Origin: Planctomycetales bacterium
Lineage (GTDB): Bacteria > Planctomycetota > Planctomycetia > Isosphaerales > Isosphaeraceae
Direction of reading: 5' to 3'
Assembly (NCBI GenBank): GCA_027449865.1
Contig: DAIDKV010000141.1
Span: 1-64,000 of the forward strand
DNA: 64,000 nucleotides
This document shows, in pieces, positions 63,298-64,000 of this stretch; positions within the stretch are counted from its first letter, which is position 1, and each line of letters starts with the position of its first letter. Under the pieces are notes generated by a model. The model was not told the DNA's origin and did no database searches. It saw nothing but the letters and a program-made list of their open reading frames with translations. The position numbers and the translations under genes are program-made.

Positions 63298-64000
63298 TTA
63301 TTCACGCGTCACGAACTCATCGAGGTTGAGAAGAATCCGCGCCAGGCCGATCCATTCCGGCGGCGGTTTGGATGCCGAGCGTTGGCTACCATTGCTCAGG
63401 GAGCGACTGGCCTTCAGGTATCCTTCGAGCGTCCGACGTTCGGCATCCCGCGGCTGGCGGCCCAGGCAGAGAAGGAAGGCGTACTCGATCCGATCACCGT
63501 CGTCACGCGGCGACGGACCATCGTCGAGGATTCTCGAGGCCAGCCCGCGGGCGATCTCGACGAACGCCGGGTCGTTGAGCAGCGTCAACGCCTGGAGCGG
63601 CGTGTTGGAACGCATCCGACGCGTGCAGGTCTGGACACCGCCGGGGCCGTCGAAGGTCATCAGGAAAGCGTACGGCGTCGCGCGCCAGAAGAAGGTGTAA
63701 AGGCCGCGTCGATAACGGTTCGGCCCGATCTCGGCCTTCCAGGGGCGGTGCATCTGGCCGAGGTTCATCACTCCCTCGGGCTGAGGCGGGAAAACACTCG
63801 GGCCACCGACGGCGCGGGTCAAAAGTCCGCTACAAGTGAGCGCGGAGTCGCGGATCAACTCGGCATCGAGCCGTAACCGGGCCTGACGCCAGAGCAGCCG
63901 GTTGTCGGGATCGATCGCCCGCCCCTCACGACGATTCCGCGAAGCCTGCCGATACGTGGCCGATTCCACGATCAGCCGGTGGAGATGCTTGAGGCTCCAG
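63298..64000 (-). CDS. DUF1549/DUF1553 planctomycete protein, C-terminal part (cut by right edge)
   Basis: At least 234 codons; the N-terminus lies beyond base 64000. The visible part begins WSLKHLHRLIVESATYRQAS, the standard DUF1553 start-of-domain signature. PDNRLLWRQARLRLDAELIR, RRGLYTFFWRATPYAFLMTF, SNTPLQALTLLNDPAFVEIA and AYAFLL-like GRQP segments follow. These proteins often carry N-terminal cytochrome c (PSCyt1) domains in planctomycetes; that part is not visible here. The family role is unknown. It precedes DUF1501 on the same strand. Confidence 0.93.
   Translation of the reverse strand, partial: WSLKHLHRLIVESATYRQASRNRREGRAIDPDNRLLWRQARLRLDAELIRDSALTCSGLLTRAVGGPSVFPPQPEGVMNLGQMHRPWKAEIGPNRYRRGLYTFFWRATPYAFLMTFDGPGGVQTCTRRMRSNTPLQALTLLNDPAFVEIARGLASRILDDGPSPRDDGDRIEYAFLLCLGRQPRDAERRTLEGYLKASRSLSNGSQRSASKPPPEWIGLARILLNLDEFVTRE

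Noticed and set aside
1-64000. tRNA, rRNA, CRISPR array, attachment site or riboswitch
   Set aside because: I saw no cloverleaf-like sequence, no spaced identical repeats of CRISPR type, and no known aptamer consensus on reading the gaps.

Overview
This window is high-GC DNA that reads as the chromosome of a planctomycete, most likely of the Isosphaeraceae type. The evidence is the gene content: proteins with the planctomycete N-terminal export motif (LEP-E-R-x-LL-S-like), a DUF1553/DUF1501 gene pair, an ECF sigma factor translationally coupled to a Ser/Thr kinase with TPR repeats, and many secreted proteins with no obvious family. I see no tRNA, rRNA, CRISPR array, prophage or intact insertion sequence. 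One heavily decayed ISAs1-type transposase is present.

Layout. 1-9.9 kb, minus strand: a giant surface protein that runs off the left edge, an ECF-like sigma factor upstream of it, and two paralogous secreted proteins. 10.3-14.4 kb: a LolA-like secreted protein, sulfite reductase overlapping cytidine deaminase, and a glycine-zipper protein. 14.5-22.4 kb: an MFS transporter, a small protein, a monothiol glutaredoxin-like protein, two multi-spanning or TPR membrane proteins and a peptidase-MA-like protease. 22.6-30 kb, minus strand: an overlapping addA/addB/uppP group (double-strand-break repair plus lipid-carrier recycling). 30-36 kb: a structured extragenic repeat, a DUF5946 protein, a Gly-rich beta-helix-like surface protein, then pgsA and rimO. 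36-43.6 kb: a polyprenol-phosphate-sugar-type glycosyltransferase, the kinase/sigma pair, a methyltransferase and rtcB. 43.6-50.9 kb: uvrA, two secreted proteins (one a trypsin-like protease) and a conserved secreted protein. 50.9-54 kb: queC, rpmA, obgE, coaX. 54.1-58.3 kb: a TolC-family outer-membrane channel coupled to three tandem paralogous secreted proteins. 58.3-61.7 kb: the IS remnant, then a GNAT/epimerase-like/DHDPS-like catabolic cassette. 61.8-64 kb, minus strand: DUF1501 and DUF1553 proteins, the latter cut by the right edge.

The best candidate for an undescribed system is 54148-58293. There a TolC-like gene overlaps (ATGA) the first of three tandem paralogs that share an N-terminal LEP-E-R-x-LL motif and a new-looking beta-rich domain. 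This looks like a surface-protein family produced together with an outer-membrane channel. Other points of interest are the internally duplicated 290-residue module in the giant protein, an AddAB enzyme whose AddA nuclease and AddB P-loop both look degraded, a 120-bp palindrome/direct-repeat element upstream of uppP, and a dispersed inverted-repeat element present at least twice.
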